Shown in pieces: positions 21,640-45,638 of a stretch of DNA of 64,000 bases; the stretch's first letter is position 1; each line of letters starts with the position of its first letter. Source of the DNA: Phorcus lineatus (lineage: Eukaryota > Mollusca > Gastropoda > Trochida > Trochidae). The translations under genes and the position numbers were made by a program. Under the pieces are notes generated by a model. The model worked only from the letters and a program-made list of their open reading frames with translations. It was not told the DNA's origin and made no database searches. The stretch is from the NCBI GenBank assembly GCA_921293015.1, contig OV121094.1, positions 41,104,054 to 41,168,053 of the forward strand, given 5' to 3'.

Positions 21640-22012
21640 AGATTATTACCCTTGGAAGTGTGTCATATGACTTTAACCAAAAAATGTTGGGGTTTTTTTT
21701 TACCCGAGCGAGAGCAAATAGGGAAAGTATAAAAATTCACAAATTAGCATGAGTTTCAGAAAAGTCATATGGGCACATTTATGCGGTAAAAAGTTTATTT
21801 ATAACTATAACATTTGAAAGGCATGGAAATATTCTGAAAAATGCCTGCTTCCTTTTTGACCGCTAGAGCCACGTCACGAATACTGGTTTAATGACATCAC
21901 AGACAACAAAGTTTGGAAACATGCGCTGAAAGAATCGTTGCTAGCAAAAGTAATATGTGGACATGTATTGAAAATATGATACCCCTTATGATAAACCATA
22001 TGGGTAATAAAG
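21640..22012 (+). repeat. Dispersed stem-loop repeat, copy B, downstream of LIG3
   Basis: The head GATTATTACCCTTGGAAGTG-TGTCATATGACTTT has an inverted partner AAAAGTCATATG about 80 bp later. The middle shares CATCACAGACAACAAAG, GCGCTGAAAGAATCGTTGCT and AGCAAAAGTAATATG with other copies. The tail is CCATATGGGTAATAAAG. Its terminal AATAAA is the first such hexamer after the LIG3 stop codon and could serve as the poly(A) signal. Confidence 0.75.
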
Positions 22013-22737
22013 TAAGATATGTAACACATGTTTATCTGCTGCCAACTACGCAATCTATCAATGACAGCCACTTGCAGTACAAAAAGTATTAATGTTTGGA
22101 AAGCTTCTTCTGGAGGTTAATCTTATGGATTTCTACGTCTGTATGACAAACCAATCCGACAATCTTGACAAATGTTGTGATAGACTGTGCCACCCAAGTT
22201 AAAGAAGAAGGCACCAGTATTCATTAGACTTTCTCTTGGAGGACACTTCAGATAGTCCTCATTCTGCAACCCGTCCTCAGAACAAAATTGAAGTCACCAA
22301 AACATGGGCTTTACCCACTGTAATAGTGATATAGATATACTGCTTCAGCTCTTATGAGTAGTAGATCAGTATAAGAATAATGCTTTAAACCTCCGAGTTG
22401 TGTACACTTACTATATGAAACCTAATTGTTAAAAGTGATCAATGTTTGAGATATATTTGACTCAAACATCGTACTGCTTATACTTCATTTAAGGTCCGTT
22501 AATAATTAAAGATGAAATTTAGTATTGTCAACCACTTTGTTTTCAAGAATGATTGTATGCTTTTGATGTCTAGTTATATGGTTCACTTGTTATGGACGGA
22601 TGTACAATTTCTGTGCCCATGTTTTCTAATGTACATTAAGTGCTGATTTGGAGGATGGTACAGGAATTTGTGTGTTATGAATCAAAGGTTATATATTTTG
22701 GTGAGAAATACCTTTTTATCCCCTGTCCCTTTATCCT
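22013..22737. other. Downstream flank of LIG3; no gene seen
   Basis: AT-rich sequence without a supported exon. Part may be LIG3 3' untranslated region if transcription passes the AATAAA at 22007. Confidence 0.35.
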
Positions 22738-23057
22738 GCTGCATCAGCGTAATTGAATCCGCTGATCGAACTCCTTCCATATACCCTGATCTCCTTCGGG
22801 CCAAAACCTTTGTACGGCTGGCCCGGCTTCATGTTCGTGGCTGTGCTCACCTGTTATTGTCTCAGCCAATGAAATGTCATTATCCAAGGAGCCTGAAGCT
22901 ACTCTCTTGAACTTAACGGAATTTTCCATCCGGGTTGTGCCGCTGTTGCTGGATGCAAGTCGTCTCATTGGCACGTTAGATAGCTAGCGATACGAGGCAT
23001 TTGGCCTTAAGGATGTGGAAGGAGCTCGATCAACGGATTTAATTAAGCTGATGCAGC
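22738..23057. repeat. 320-bp MITE with ~45-bp terminal inverted repeats
   Basis: The left end starts GCTGCATCAGCGTAATTGAA. The right end, reversed, starts GCTGCATCAGCTTAATTAAA. Pairing continues through GATCGA-CTCCTTCCA with about six mismatches over 45 bp. The interior contains GATCTCCTTCGGGCCAAAAC and CAGCCAATGAAATG, shared with the degraded element at 8471-8893. There is no transposase. GTCCCTTTATCC just left and GTCCCTTTGTCC just right may mark a flanking duplication but do not abut both ends exactly. Confidence 0.8.
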
Positions 23058-24329
23058 GGATGCCGTCCCTTTGTCCCAAAAAATCAAATCCTCTCACAGT
23101 TTTTCATCAATCTTACAGAAACAAACTTTGCATGTATGTCAGTGATTCCTGATGAAATTAAAAATTTTGGAATTAATAACTTTGACATAGTGTGGTAGAT
23201 TTTTTTTTTAATTTCAGAATGACAATACCTCTTGCGAAATCAACTCCTCCCACAGTTTTTATCAATCTTCCTGAAACTTTAAACATGCTTTGGATATATG
23301 TCACTGATGTTCATCCCCTTTTGTCAACATGATGCAATTAATTTTACAAAATAACTGAAATGTATAAAGAAACTCCTCGAACTATTTTCATGGAATGAGG
23401 GTCACTGAATATTTACAATATTTTTTAAACATAATTAAGTAAACAGTGTAGAAAGGATTATTTTCCGCTGGCTGTAATACACATATAAATAAGTGTTTCA
23501 TTCACCCAGTATTTGAGGTGTTCAACAATAAATTTTAAGTATTCTGTTTATTGACAAATTATTTTTTGAAATATCTTTGCACCTGCCTTTAGATGTTTTG
23601 GTTCGATATCTTTGAAACAATACATGTATAAAGACACAATTAGGATGTGTGATTTGTAAGAACACTGAATAAATATGGATGGCACACAGTTAGTATTTGC
23701 AGCAGCAATCACTTAAACCTGTTTTCATTTATATGAATATATATACATGTATATATATATCAATAAAGTATGAGCTTCAGGTTTCAATTTGAAATGTATT
23801 TTATCATTTTTGTTTAGATTAGTACTTTAACAATTGCTTCTGTAAAGAAAAGATAACCACTTGTGTGTTTTAGAAAATATTTGTTGAAATTTTCTTTATT
23901 GTGGTTCTTGAGAGAGAAGGAGAATGTATGTATACATGTTTTATAGCTGTTCTGATCAACCTTTTAACAGTAGGAATGTTTGACAATATATTTGTACTCT
24001 GTGTAAATATGCTCAATCGATTTATCAGTTGATTAAACTTCGTAGATTTTGTTTTGATACTTACATACTAGTAATTGATGTGGAACATTTTATAGTATTA
24101 CTTCTGTTTACAAATATTTGTAAAATATGTGAAATAAATTCAATCAAAACCTTTGAAATATTTTACGTTTGTTCAAATTTTCATCGAAGAAACCCTGCAG
24201 AAAAATTTAAAACTTTGTTTTACATTCAGAATTCACCTTTACATATATAAGTGGCAGATCAAGGGCTTTGTCTCAGGAGGTTCCGAAATTTGGAGTCTTT
24301 ATTTTTCATTTTTCAAAATCACCCATAAA
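23058..24329. other. AT-rich intergenic DNA
   Basis: No exon supported. A diverged direct repeat lies near 23090-23130 and 23245-23285 (CTCCCACAGTTTT-ATCAATCTT pattern). There is a (TA)n-like patch at 23735-23760. Confidence 0.4.
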
Positions 24330-24480
24330 AAGGGGAACTACTAGAATGAATCCCCCATCCCCATCTCCCATAACCCAACCTCCCATACCCATACCCCCAC
24401 CCCCAACCTCCCAAACCTCCCATACCCATACCCCCACCTGCAACCTCCCAAAGCCCAACCTACAATCCGCCCACCATTTA
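24330..24480. repeat. C-rich minisatellite
   Basis: CCTCCCATACCCATACCCCC recurs with a period of about 41 bp at 24381 and 24416, with shorter CCCAACCTCCCA variants around it. The plus-strand frame across it is a Pro/Thr/Ser-rich low-complexity translation, not a gene. Confidence 0.75.
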
Positions 24481-24498
24481 ATCAATTCAAATTCCTGA

Positions 24499-26276
24499 AT
24501 CCATCACTAAATAAGCAGCACTCCCTTGAGGGTTTTGCATCGCAATTAACAGAAAAAATTGCCCAACACGATCATGTTACAAGATCTGTATATTGGATTT
24601 ATATGGAATAATTGTGAATATTAATCATCAACTAGGAGGTTTCCAGATCTTAGCACATTAAACACTCGAATAAACCTTGTCAAAAGAGTGAGAAAAGTAC
24701 CTTCATTGATAAGTTTGATCTTATGATAATGGTTATTGCAGTTTAGCCCTACTTTAGTAAATGTCATTTATTGCTCGCCCGTGTAAGATATCGCATTGTA
24801 TTATTTATGCGGTGATATTAAACTAGTGTAATACCGCTGCACGTATTGTGTGGTTGTGATGTCACAATGTTGGCACCTCCTTCCTAATGGCGGCCAAGTC
24901 GCGGAAATGCTTCGTTCAGTACACTTTCGGCAATCATGCTTGATTACTGAGGTCAAGTAATAAACAGAATACTAAACTTCCTTCAATTTAATACTAATTT
25001 TATTAACCTTGTTAATGCTTTATACTTAGTCATTAAATCGTTTGATAAAAATTTTATCAAATAGAAGGTCGTTTAGCATCCTGTATAACATGAATTAAAA
25101 CAATAAGGTACAAACTTGACACTGTCAAAATCATAAAACTTTACCAAATTTTCAGATTTTCTTTTTGTACAATTGAAGGATTGGGAATGTTATTGCCTAA
25201 AATAAAAATTTGACTTCAAAGGAGAACTGACCAATTAGTGTAAAACAAATTCTCAACACAATTCTAAGGGCACATGCTATAATCGCTGAAAATTTGATTA
25301 AAATCCATACACTTCAAACTTTGTGACATACTCGTGGTAAAAAATAATTTTTTAAACAAACAAAAAATTTTAAAAAACAACAGGTCTTGAATACCTGAAA
25401 AATAAAGACCTCTTCATCAATTAAGGAAAAAATCGAGAAAGAGGTAAAGTAAAAATTGTCGATGAGTGTGAATCAATCAACTCATTTAAAATCTTAGGCA
25501 CCACATAACACCAAAACGTCCTTCCATTTTGTTACACTTGCATCCCTCAGCTTTAGTTCCAACAATATTTATATATATTATTATACAATATTTGTATATA
25601 TACAATATATGTCAGTTTGTTTAAAATGTGAAACAATACGAAGATTAGAAGTTTTTTCTTAGATGAAAAAGAAATCTTAAAGGATTAGAAAAATTTTATG
25701 AACAAGATTTGGTTGTGAATTACTGACTTTCCAAGTTATATGTGCATAAATTTACTTTATTTCCTCATTTGCAGAAATGAATAATTCATTAGGCTTCTGG
25801 CCACAGGATATGTTCATTAAGCGTATCGTTGCAATAAAGTTCTGACTTAATTCACTATGATTACAGAGAAATCCATTTTCTATATGTCAATACGAGGGTT
25901 GATTGTTTGAATTATGGAAGGGAGTTTTTTCTGCTTACGAACTAGATTGGTGATAACGATAATAACTGGTAAAAACTGCATAATCTTTCAAAATAGAATT
26001 GGAATGTTATGATATCTAAAATATGAAAATACCTTTTTAAAAAAGAAAACGAGTATATTAAAATTGAAGACGTGATTCGAACCTTACAAGATGCAACTGA
26101 CATGAATATCGATTTTCAGATGGCAAACATATTGTAAATCAGAGTTACCCGCCCTTACATTTCGGCCGCAGGTGGCAGACATATCAAAACAAGACAAGTC
26201 GGGGTTATGATGTTAGCGACGAGCCTAATCCGACAATGATTGCTACAAATCGCGTGTAGATCTCGAATTTTAAGTC
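24499..26276. other. Region upstream of the espin-like gene
   Basis: Mostly AT-rich and without an exon. At about 24880-24925 a GC-richer patch contains CTAATGGCGGCCAAG, which resembles a YY1/initiator-type AATGGCGGC element and could mark a promoter. The 5' leader of the espin-like gene at 26160-26276 is also relatively GC-rich. No TSS can be fixed. Confidence 0.3.
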
Positions 26277-38227
<11,951 letters not shown>

Positions 38228-38483
38228 GTAGGAGATGATTAACAAAACATATAAACATCATATTAATTATTCAGTGATTGGGAAAGACACCATAGGTACA
38301 TTTTTTTTTATCATTTTCGGAGTTTTGAATGCACCATTCTCCTTTGTAAAATATCTAAATCACACAAGCAGAAATTTACAGACCAGAGAGCATTTTAATG
38401 TCAAAGATGAAATTTGTTCCTTTTATAAAGGAGTGATGATATATTTGACATACATAGAGGATTTTAGATATGTGCCCCTGACA

Positions 38484-39229
38484 TACTATTGTAAAATCAT
38501 AATATTTCGCGGGGGTTTAATTTTCGCGCTTTTCGCGCAAAGCAATAATGCGCGAATAATAAAACATCGCGAAATATTATGGTTATGAACGTGAAGAAAC
38601 CCAATAACAGACAAATAATTTGATTGACATATTTTATTACTCACAGGAATGTTTGGTTCGATAAACTAATTAGAGCTCTCACAAATGTGTACATCGTACG
38701 CCGATATGCACGTTGTTTGTTGTGCAAACACAGTCATCACAATAATCCGGCCTGGCGGAATCCACTCTTGATCGCCAATATGCGTGTCCTGATGTTTTGA
38801 TTGCGGTACGCTTGAGCTTCGATTCAGTGCGTATATTTTCGGTTCAGTATGATATTTCTTTGAACGAGATCTCGAGAAGTCACATCATTCAAACACTATT
38901 GTTTGGAGTTAAAGATCAAACTAAACCGTTCCGAGTGTTTACTTCCGGGAAAACTTGGCGACAGGTATCGTTACCACTTCAAAACTTGAAGACGTTTAAT
39001 GACAATAAATAAATAAAAATTTGATCATTGACTTTTTGAATAAATATTGTTTTTATAAGTTAATTACTACTAGTTTCAGTGTAATCTTTGCTGCACAGTG
39101 CATGTAGTTTTGCTCACCAAATTTTTGCTATTGCTTAGTCGATATGCGCAAAAATTAAACCCCGCGAATCAGTCATTTTTTATGTTTCCGCGAAAATAAC
39201 ACCCCGCGTAAATAAATGATTTTACAGTA
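38484..39229. mobile_element. Longer copy of the TA-flanked MITE, with ~380 bp extra sequence
   Basis: The left 250 bp (GTAAAATCAT..., CGCGGGGGTTTAATTTTCGC, GCACGTTGTTTGTTGTGCAA) and right 120 bp (TTTTGCTATTGC, ACCCCGCG, ATGATTTTACAG then TA) match 34320-34681. Between about 38733 and 39108 lies unrelated sequence with an open frame from 38746 to TAA at 39010, followed by AATAAATAAATAAA. It is either cargo gained by this copy or interior lost by the shorter one. Confidence 0.8.
38746..39012 (+). other. Open frame inside the longer MITE (captured exon or lost interior)
   Basis: About 88 codons from after an upstream stop to TAA, without a required ATG, containing SLNEISRSHIIQTLLFGVKD and FRVFTSGKTWRQVSLPLQNL. 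AATAAA hexamers follow at once, like a terminal exon. I do not recognise the protein. It is not similar to transposase motifs I know. Confidence 0.35.
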
Positions 39230-39263
39230 TACTATGTTTAAGTGTGGTGAGGTGAATTGAGAC

Positions 39264-39530
39264 TTAATGCCAGTCTGCTAGTATTATTGCAGGGAGAAAG
39301 CCTGCAACACCATTGTGGCTATGCATTGCGGTGAAACCTGCGAGCATCCACTGAATTAGCAAACCAAGGGTGGTACTGCACTGAAATACAGTGTAGCATT
39401 GCACCCAAACCTTACTGCCAGTAGAACAGTTCTCTACTGCAAATGAAGTTGCCGAGCCCCTTGCGGGATTCGAACCAAGGGCCTCCAAAGCCCAATGTTT
39501 AAGACCCGAGTGCCTAATTAGTATTTCCTC
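39264..39530 (-). repeat. Near full-length tRNA-headed SINE
   Basis: Read on the minus strand: a tRNA-like head with GGTTCGAATCCCGCAAGG as B box near 39465, GGGGCTCGGCAACTTCATTT, GTAGAGAACTGTTCTACTGG, GGTTTGGGTGCAATGCTACA, then the tail AATGGTGTTGCAGGCTTTCT. It overlaps a minus-strand frame that is an artefact. Confidence 0.8.
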
Positions 39531-42500
39531 AGCGAGACGATGTGAGGGATATTCTGATGATGTAAAATATTCTTATGTATACCTACAGGTTTCGTCAACA
39601 TGGGCACAAATATAATATAATATCCAGTTCCATAACAAGGTCACAAAAATGATTAAATTCTACTTCCAATCATAAGCCGATTACCTATTACATGTATATG
39701 GAACACAACATCACAGGCGAACTGTGATGGAAAGCCTTGTTTATGAAGTGACGCCACAATGAAAAATGATATTTTGCTCAAGGGCATCACATTAAACATA
39801 TGAACCCCAATTTGATCGCCCTCTCATAAACGAAATGTATTTTGAGTCTCTAGTCTTTAATAACCTAATGTTTGTTTGATATTATGTGCATAAACTGAAA
39901 ACTAAAAACTGTGTTCCCAGCTATTTCCAGGTAAGTTGTATCCTAAACAATATTGTGACCAATATAAATAGTCAATGCTGGGTATCAGGTCATAACTTAA
40001 GATATACTAACCATAAAAAATTTCTTTTTAAACACCAACAAATAAGACATTAAATTTGAACCTACAACATAAACTCACAATATTTTTATTGTTGTGTTGA
40101 ATTTAATATTTTTCTTAGCAATAAAACCTCCATGGCTTGACATGTTTTTGTCCAATAACTCCTGGATAAGTATATTTTTTACGAGGCCATTAGATTAGAG
40201 ATGTTGTAAATGTATTTTATTGCTTTTGTTAATCCCAACTCAATAAGAGTTATGGATTATAATACTCTGCTTCAGAAGATTTTTTGAAGACAAAGTATTA
40301 ATAGGGAACATTTTATCGTAGACATATTTGTGTATTTTCTATTATCAAATAATTTGTGCCACACAAATATATTTTCATCAATAAGGATATATATATATAT
40401 AGATATTGGTAAGAGCATATTTCGTAGAAGTGTCATTTCCGCACATACAAATGCATTGATTCTGGGAATTTTTATAATCAAAATTCAACATTTTTCATAG
40501 AAATAAACTTTGAGTAAATGTATGTTTTGCATATTATTTTGTATCATTGTTGACACTAATTTTCATTCATTTTGTACATAGATACCAATGTAATCTTTTC
40601 TTAACCTATACATACATTTATCAAGCTTTATTTTTTATTGTCCTTCTCCAAGAGTGGATTATGTGGCAGTGACAAGCTTCTTTTTTCCTATTAGGTATTG
40701 GTTCATAAAGTTTGCTTGCTTGATCAAGATTTTACATCTTCAGATAAAATGATTTCATCTGTACAAATTTTTTTCTATGTCATAATGTCGAATTTCGCAA
40801 AGATTGTTGAGTCAGTGTCGACTAAACATAAAGGTATGTTATGATAAAATATGAATCATTTTAGATATGAATATATACACCTTCCTTTTTTGTTATTGAC
40901 GCCACAGTAATGAACCGATATCTTTTCAGTATGTAAATTCATTAGAATACAAAATAAATTCATCACATATTTGCAGAATAGACTAATTACACCTTTGACA
41001 AATACTTTATGTGTTCATGTAACCGATAACCATTTATGACACGACAACGCTTATTCTTCATAGAGTGATTTGACAAAAGCTGATTGTTAGAATTCTCTAT
41101 ATTTACGTGTTACTGATAGCCATTGATAATGTGCCAGCTCTTATTCTTCGTACAATGTACAAGCAGCAGACCACTGCTTGAATGGCAAGTGACCAACGTG
41201 TAGTCGACTGTAAATAATCACCATATTGCGACAGTGGCAACTGTTCAGCCATAATGAACCATGACTCGCGATGTGTGAAGATATATTCAGTTCTCACGGG
41301 TAAATTGTAACCAGCACTGCCCCCTGTTGTTGAGGAGTTAGACAAGAGTTTCAACGCTGTATTTCCAAAATTGTACGAAAGGAAGCCTAAGAATGAAGCC
41401 TGAGATGGCCTTATTTTGTTTTATTTTTGGTTTCAACTTTAAACTTACTGAAATCAGAAAGAGTTTCCCCTTTCACAGTAACAAATTAACCAGATTTAGC
41501 CATTTGAGTTGTCCATCTTCTGTACATGAAGTCCTCTTTAACAGCAACTTATTTAAATGGTTTTTGATGAATGTGCATGCAGTTTATTCTAGAAACTTGT
41601 GAAGCCTCCTGAATGTCTTGCAAAATTTTCCCCGAATAATGTTCATGAATTATGTTCTTGAACTTTCATGAAGTTAGTTCTTTGATGTTCTTGTATGAAC
41701 ATTGTTCAGTAAGTGCTGAAGCATACTTCATATAGAGTTCATTCTTTGTTCATGATAATTAGTGAAGGAAATCATTGCTGATAACAGCTGCAGATATGAA
41801 CCCACTGTAGCAGTTGTCCATTTGAGTATACGAAAGGTGCAGTTGTTTACAGTGTATGAGTTACACTTTGTCTCGCATATACAAAACACTCTTGCTTTTG
41901 AAATGGCGTCAACTGCTTTGATTTGTCCCATTTCTTTTCATTTTGTTTAGAGAGCATGGGCTTTTTTCAGTGCATTGTAATGTAAAATCCACGAAATGAT
42001 TCATCAAAGGGTTTCACAATGGCATGAACCTGATATATTCACTGAAGGTATTGTTCTGATTTTCTTGTGATACAAACACCGTCATGTCCCAAAAGAAGCA
42101 TTATTCGATCACTGGTCCAGATGTGTTTTAGGTTTGAATAAAAGAACTTTCAATAGCTCTCATTTTGTACATGAATTCCAGCAAAAGAGAAATGAATTCA
42201 ATGACATATCAATCATTTATTATCAATTTATCCTAGTTCATAGGAATGTCTTGCTGAATATTTTATCAACACCATTCTGAAGGGAATATATCACAGTTGA
42301 ATCACGGGTAAGAGGAGCTGGTATATCCAGGTTTGTCACATGTATTTTAGCTCTGTAAGGGGTTAAGCTAGCAATTCACACCTAGACAAAAACTCACAGA
42401 TTCTTTCACCCTAGTGTCAGAGATGAAAGCATTCTCAAATTCTATTCAGCCACGTTGATTCCTCTAATTAAGTTAGTGGAGGTGTACCCTCCGAGCTTAG

Positions 42501-43915
42501 AGAGCAAGTGTTGTGTACACAATGTGATCAGACCGGCTGGATGGGGATGAAGTGTCGAGAACTCAATCCAGGCCTCTATGTACATAGTTTTTGAAAAGTC
42601 CTCCACCAAAAATATTTTCTTTGGAGGAAAAAAATTAAATGAGAAAAAGAGTGAGAAAGTAATGCGACTCATACAGTGCAATATAAAAAATTAAAACCTC
42701 GGAACTTGTTCAGCCTGAAAACCAATCCTCAAGAACCACTGGCCATGAAGAACTTGATGCTTTTGCACAGGTATCTTGACAAATGGGAATTATAAATTTA
42801 AATGTATAAATGTAGATTAGATGACTAGTTCCTACTAAGTACCATTGGACGTGTCTTAAAACTTGTTTGCATGTCATTCTGTAGCAATAAAAGCATCAGG
42901 AAGTTTAAAACTTGTGAATAGGTTCCATAGCAGTGAGTTGTAGATGTAGTTATACAACCTTTTCATCTTTTTATATTGGTTGAGTCTGTTGTGAAGGATT
43001 CAAACCCTCACTCTCTGGAATCTAGACTTGTTATTATCAGCAAAGACTGTACCAACTGTTTATTTACTCATTCAAAGCTTTGTTGTTTGTATTTCATCAT
43101 TGAATGCAATGTTTGTGATTTTACCATTTTATTTAATCTAATGTCTCTCCTCTTGAATACATTGTCATTATAATTTGCAAGAAACGTTATAATTAAAAGT
43201 TTTAGCCTTTTCTTAACCCCTTGAACAAATACCAAATGGTCACCAAGTATTCCCTCAAAGCCTGTTTTTAGCCAATGTCATATTCAATATAGGTCCCTTT
43301 GTTAAAGTGTTAAGAATGTAACAATTTGACCCCCCAAAAGGATTTACAGCTATTCACTAAACCGCTTTAGTGTGAAAATAATATATTCTTAATAACCTGG
43401 TAATATATAATCTAACTATAATTATTTTCACATTCAATAGAATCAATTCATTGATACTTGATCAAAATTGGAAAATTATTTTTAACAGATTGCAATACTT
43501 ATTGACACTGATCAACATTGAATCCATTTACCCAGTTACCATGACAACTTTAATTTATGACCACCTGTACTGGGTGTATATATTTATATGCAGTAAGGCT
43601 TTGTATGTACATGAGGTGCATAACACAAGCTGAATAATCTGTGTGCATGTTGAACTGGATGCTAGGGAAATATGTGGAAGTGTTGCCGTATTTGAAATGA
43701 TATCAAAAGGTAGTGAACTCATTTCAACTTTGTGCTTGATTTCCTGTGCAACAGATCTTTAGATTTTCTTCAGAATTATTGAATATTTAAGGTGTTTTTG
43801 TTCAATACCTACCGGTACTGTACAGTGGTAATCAAACCAGAGAGGTTCGTCTGGAGATGTCTTGTTAGAGTGAAAACAGATTTAAAGAGTATTTCACTTA
43901 TATCCTGGCTGCTAG
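39531..43915. other. Non-coding stretch downstream of espin exon 3
   Basis: No confident exon. A diverged tandem pair of about 90 bp occurs near 41015-41060 and 41107-41150 (GATA-CCAT-TATGA then CTTATTCTTC). Several 60-80 codon frames have no recognisable product. This is probably espin-like intron 3. Confidence 0.4.
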
Positions 43916-44120
43916 TAAAACCTGTTGCAGTGAAACCTGTGAGTATCAGCTGCAACTAGCAAGCCTTGTGTGGTACTGAGCTGATATTCAGTGTTACTAA
44001 GCTTGGCACCAAAATCTTTCTGCAGAGTCTTTAGTTGCCTAGCCCCAATAAAGATTCCGACCCCAGACCTTTTATTCCGAAGCCAAACATGATAACCACA
44101 ATGCTATCCCACCTTGAAAA
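43916..44120 (-). repeat. Old SINE copy
   Basis: GTGAAACCTGTGAGTATCAG, GTGTGGTACTGAGCTGATAT and GTTGCCTAGCCCC parallel the minus-strand SINE at 39264-39530, with many changes. Confidence 0.6.
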
Positions 44121-45270
44121 ACTATTAGAATATTTAAAGTTTGAGTATAATACACTATACAGCGAGTTATTAGTTCATGAGCTACGCCAGGATGTATGAA
44201 CTGAAAAGCGTTTCTGTTGATTAAAGATATATCTAAGGTTTAAAGTCGCAAATCCTTAAGCGAGTAGGTATCAAGCAGGGTGCGCCTGTATTGACTATTA
44301 TTGATCATAGCTTTTGAGTCAGAACTCCTTAAAAGAGGCCATCCTATCGGTTACAGTCCGCCATGTTGTTTTGAGGCAAACTGACAAAAAAAAGATGCTT
44401 AACTATTACTAATTTTTACAGCATTATAAAAATAAACTATTTTGATGGATTAAATATCCACACATTTACAAATGATTTATGATAAGACTAATCAACAATT
44501 CCTTGTAAAGACGTAGCAAGGCTCTTAACGCTCATAACGCCATTTGCACTTCTCATTCTTGTTTTATGTTACCGAGTGTGCGCTCTCATTTATCTAGTTG
44601 TAAAATCTAAATCAACCGAGATGTTACCCTCAGTACCATGTTTCAACTGGGTATTATATAATCATATACTATTAACATACTTGTATAAACGGAAATATCC
44701 CCTTAGATTTAATTTCCACTAAAAATACCCCGATTGGACTGTCCTTTCAAGTAAAAATCATTGATGTAAAGGATATTACCTCTCCATCATCATTTCTGTT
44801 ACCACAGTTATGGTGGGACTTTAAAATAATTATTACTTATCAAGGGTTAACTAGTTAACTAGCCTTAACTTAGAGTTGTACTGTAATAAGTAATATGACA
44901 CCGATTCTTTCTGTGCAGCAATCAATGTAAATGCATAGTCTATAATTCTTTTTTTTCACATAGTAAATAATGATGTAAAGCACATAGTTATTCTCAAGTG
45001 TGATCATCGTGTTTTGCTCATGTTCAGGTGGTATGTTTAATGAATACAGGTGTTCATCTAATTTACTCACCTGTAAACAAGTTTCAAGTTTTAAATAGTT
45101 GTTTCTCATAGTGAAGATGATTCTTAAAATATCTTGAATTTTGGACCAAGAGAATTTACAACTGTTTTTGTCGAAACCAGGGATCGTACTCGCAACCTCC
45201 TGAAATTTAGTTTTTTGTTTTGTGTGGTTACTTTGGTAATGTAAAATACTGAAAGATGAAATAAGATATA

Positions 45271-45638
45271 GAGATTATTACCCGAGGAAGTGTGTCAAAT
45301 GACTTTTACAAAACGAGTGTATTACCCGAGCGAGAGCGAGGGTTATACACAAATTCGCACGAGTTTCATAAAAGTCATATGACACACTTCCAAGGGTAAT
45401 AATTTCTTTATTACCGATTCTTTTCAATTAACAATGAACTGAAATGTTAAGAAGACGGCCTGCTTCCTTTGCGGCGGCCCACAAGTGTTACGTCACAAAC
45501 AATTGTTTTAAGACGTCACAGACGATGTAATACGGTAACTCGCGCTGAAACAATCGTTGCTAGGCAAAAGTGATATGTGCACATGTGCTCATATTGAAAA
45601 TATGTCACCGCTTATGAATAACCATATGGGTAATAAAG
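45271..45638 (+). repeat. Dispersed stem-loop repeat, copy C (best preserved)
   Basis: The head is a long inverted repeat: GATTATTACCCGAGGAAGTG followed by TGTCAAATGACTTTTA (about 45274-45310) pairs with TAAAAGTCATATGACACACT and TCCAAGGGTAATAA (about 45372-45405). The loop carries ATTACCCGAGCGAGAGCGAG. The body has TTACGTCAC, GACGTCACAGACGATG and GCTGAAACAATCGTTGCTAG. The tail is CCATATGGGTAATAAAG. Non-coding. Confidence 0.85.
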
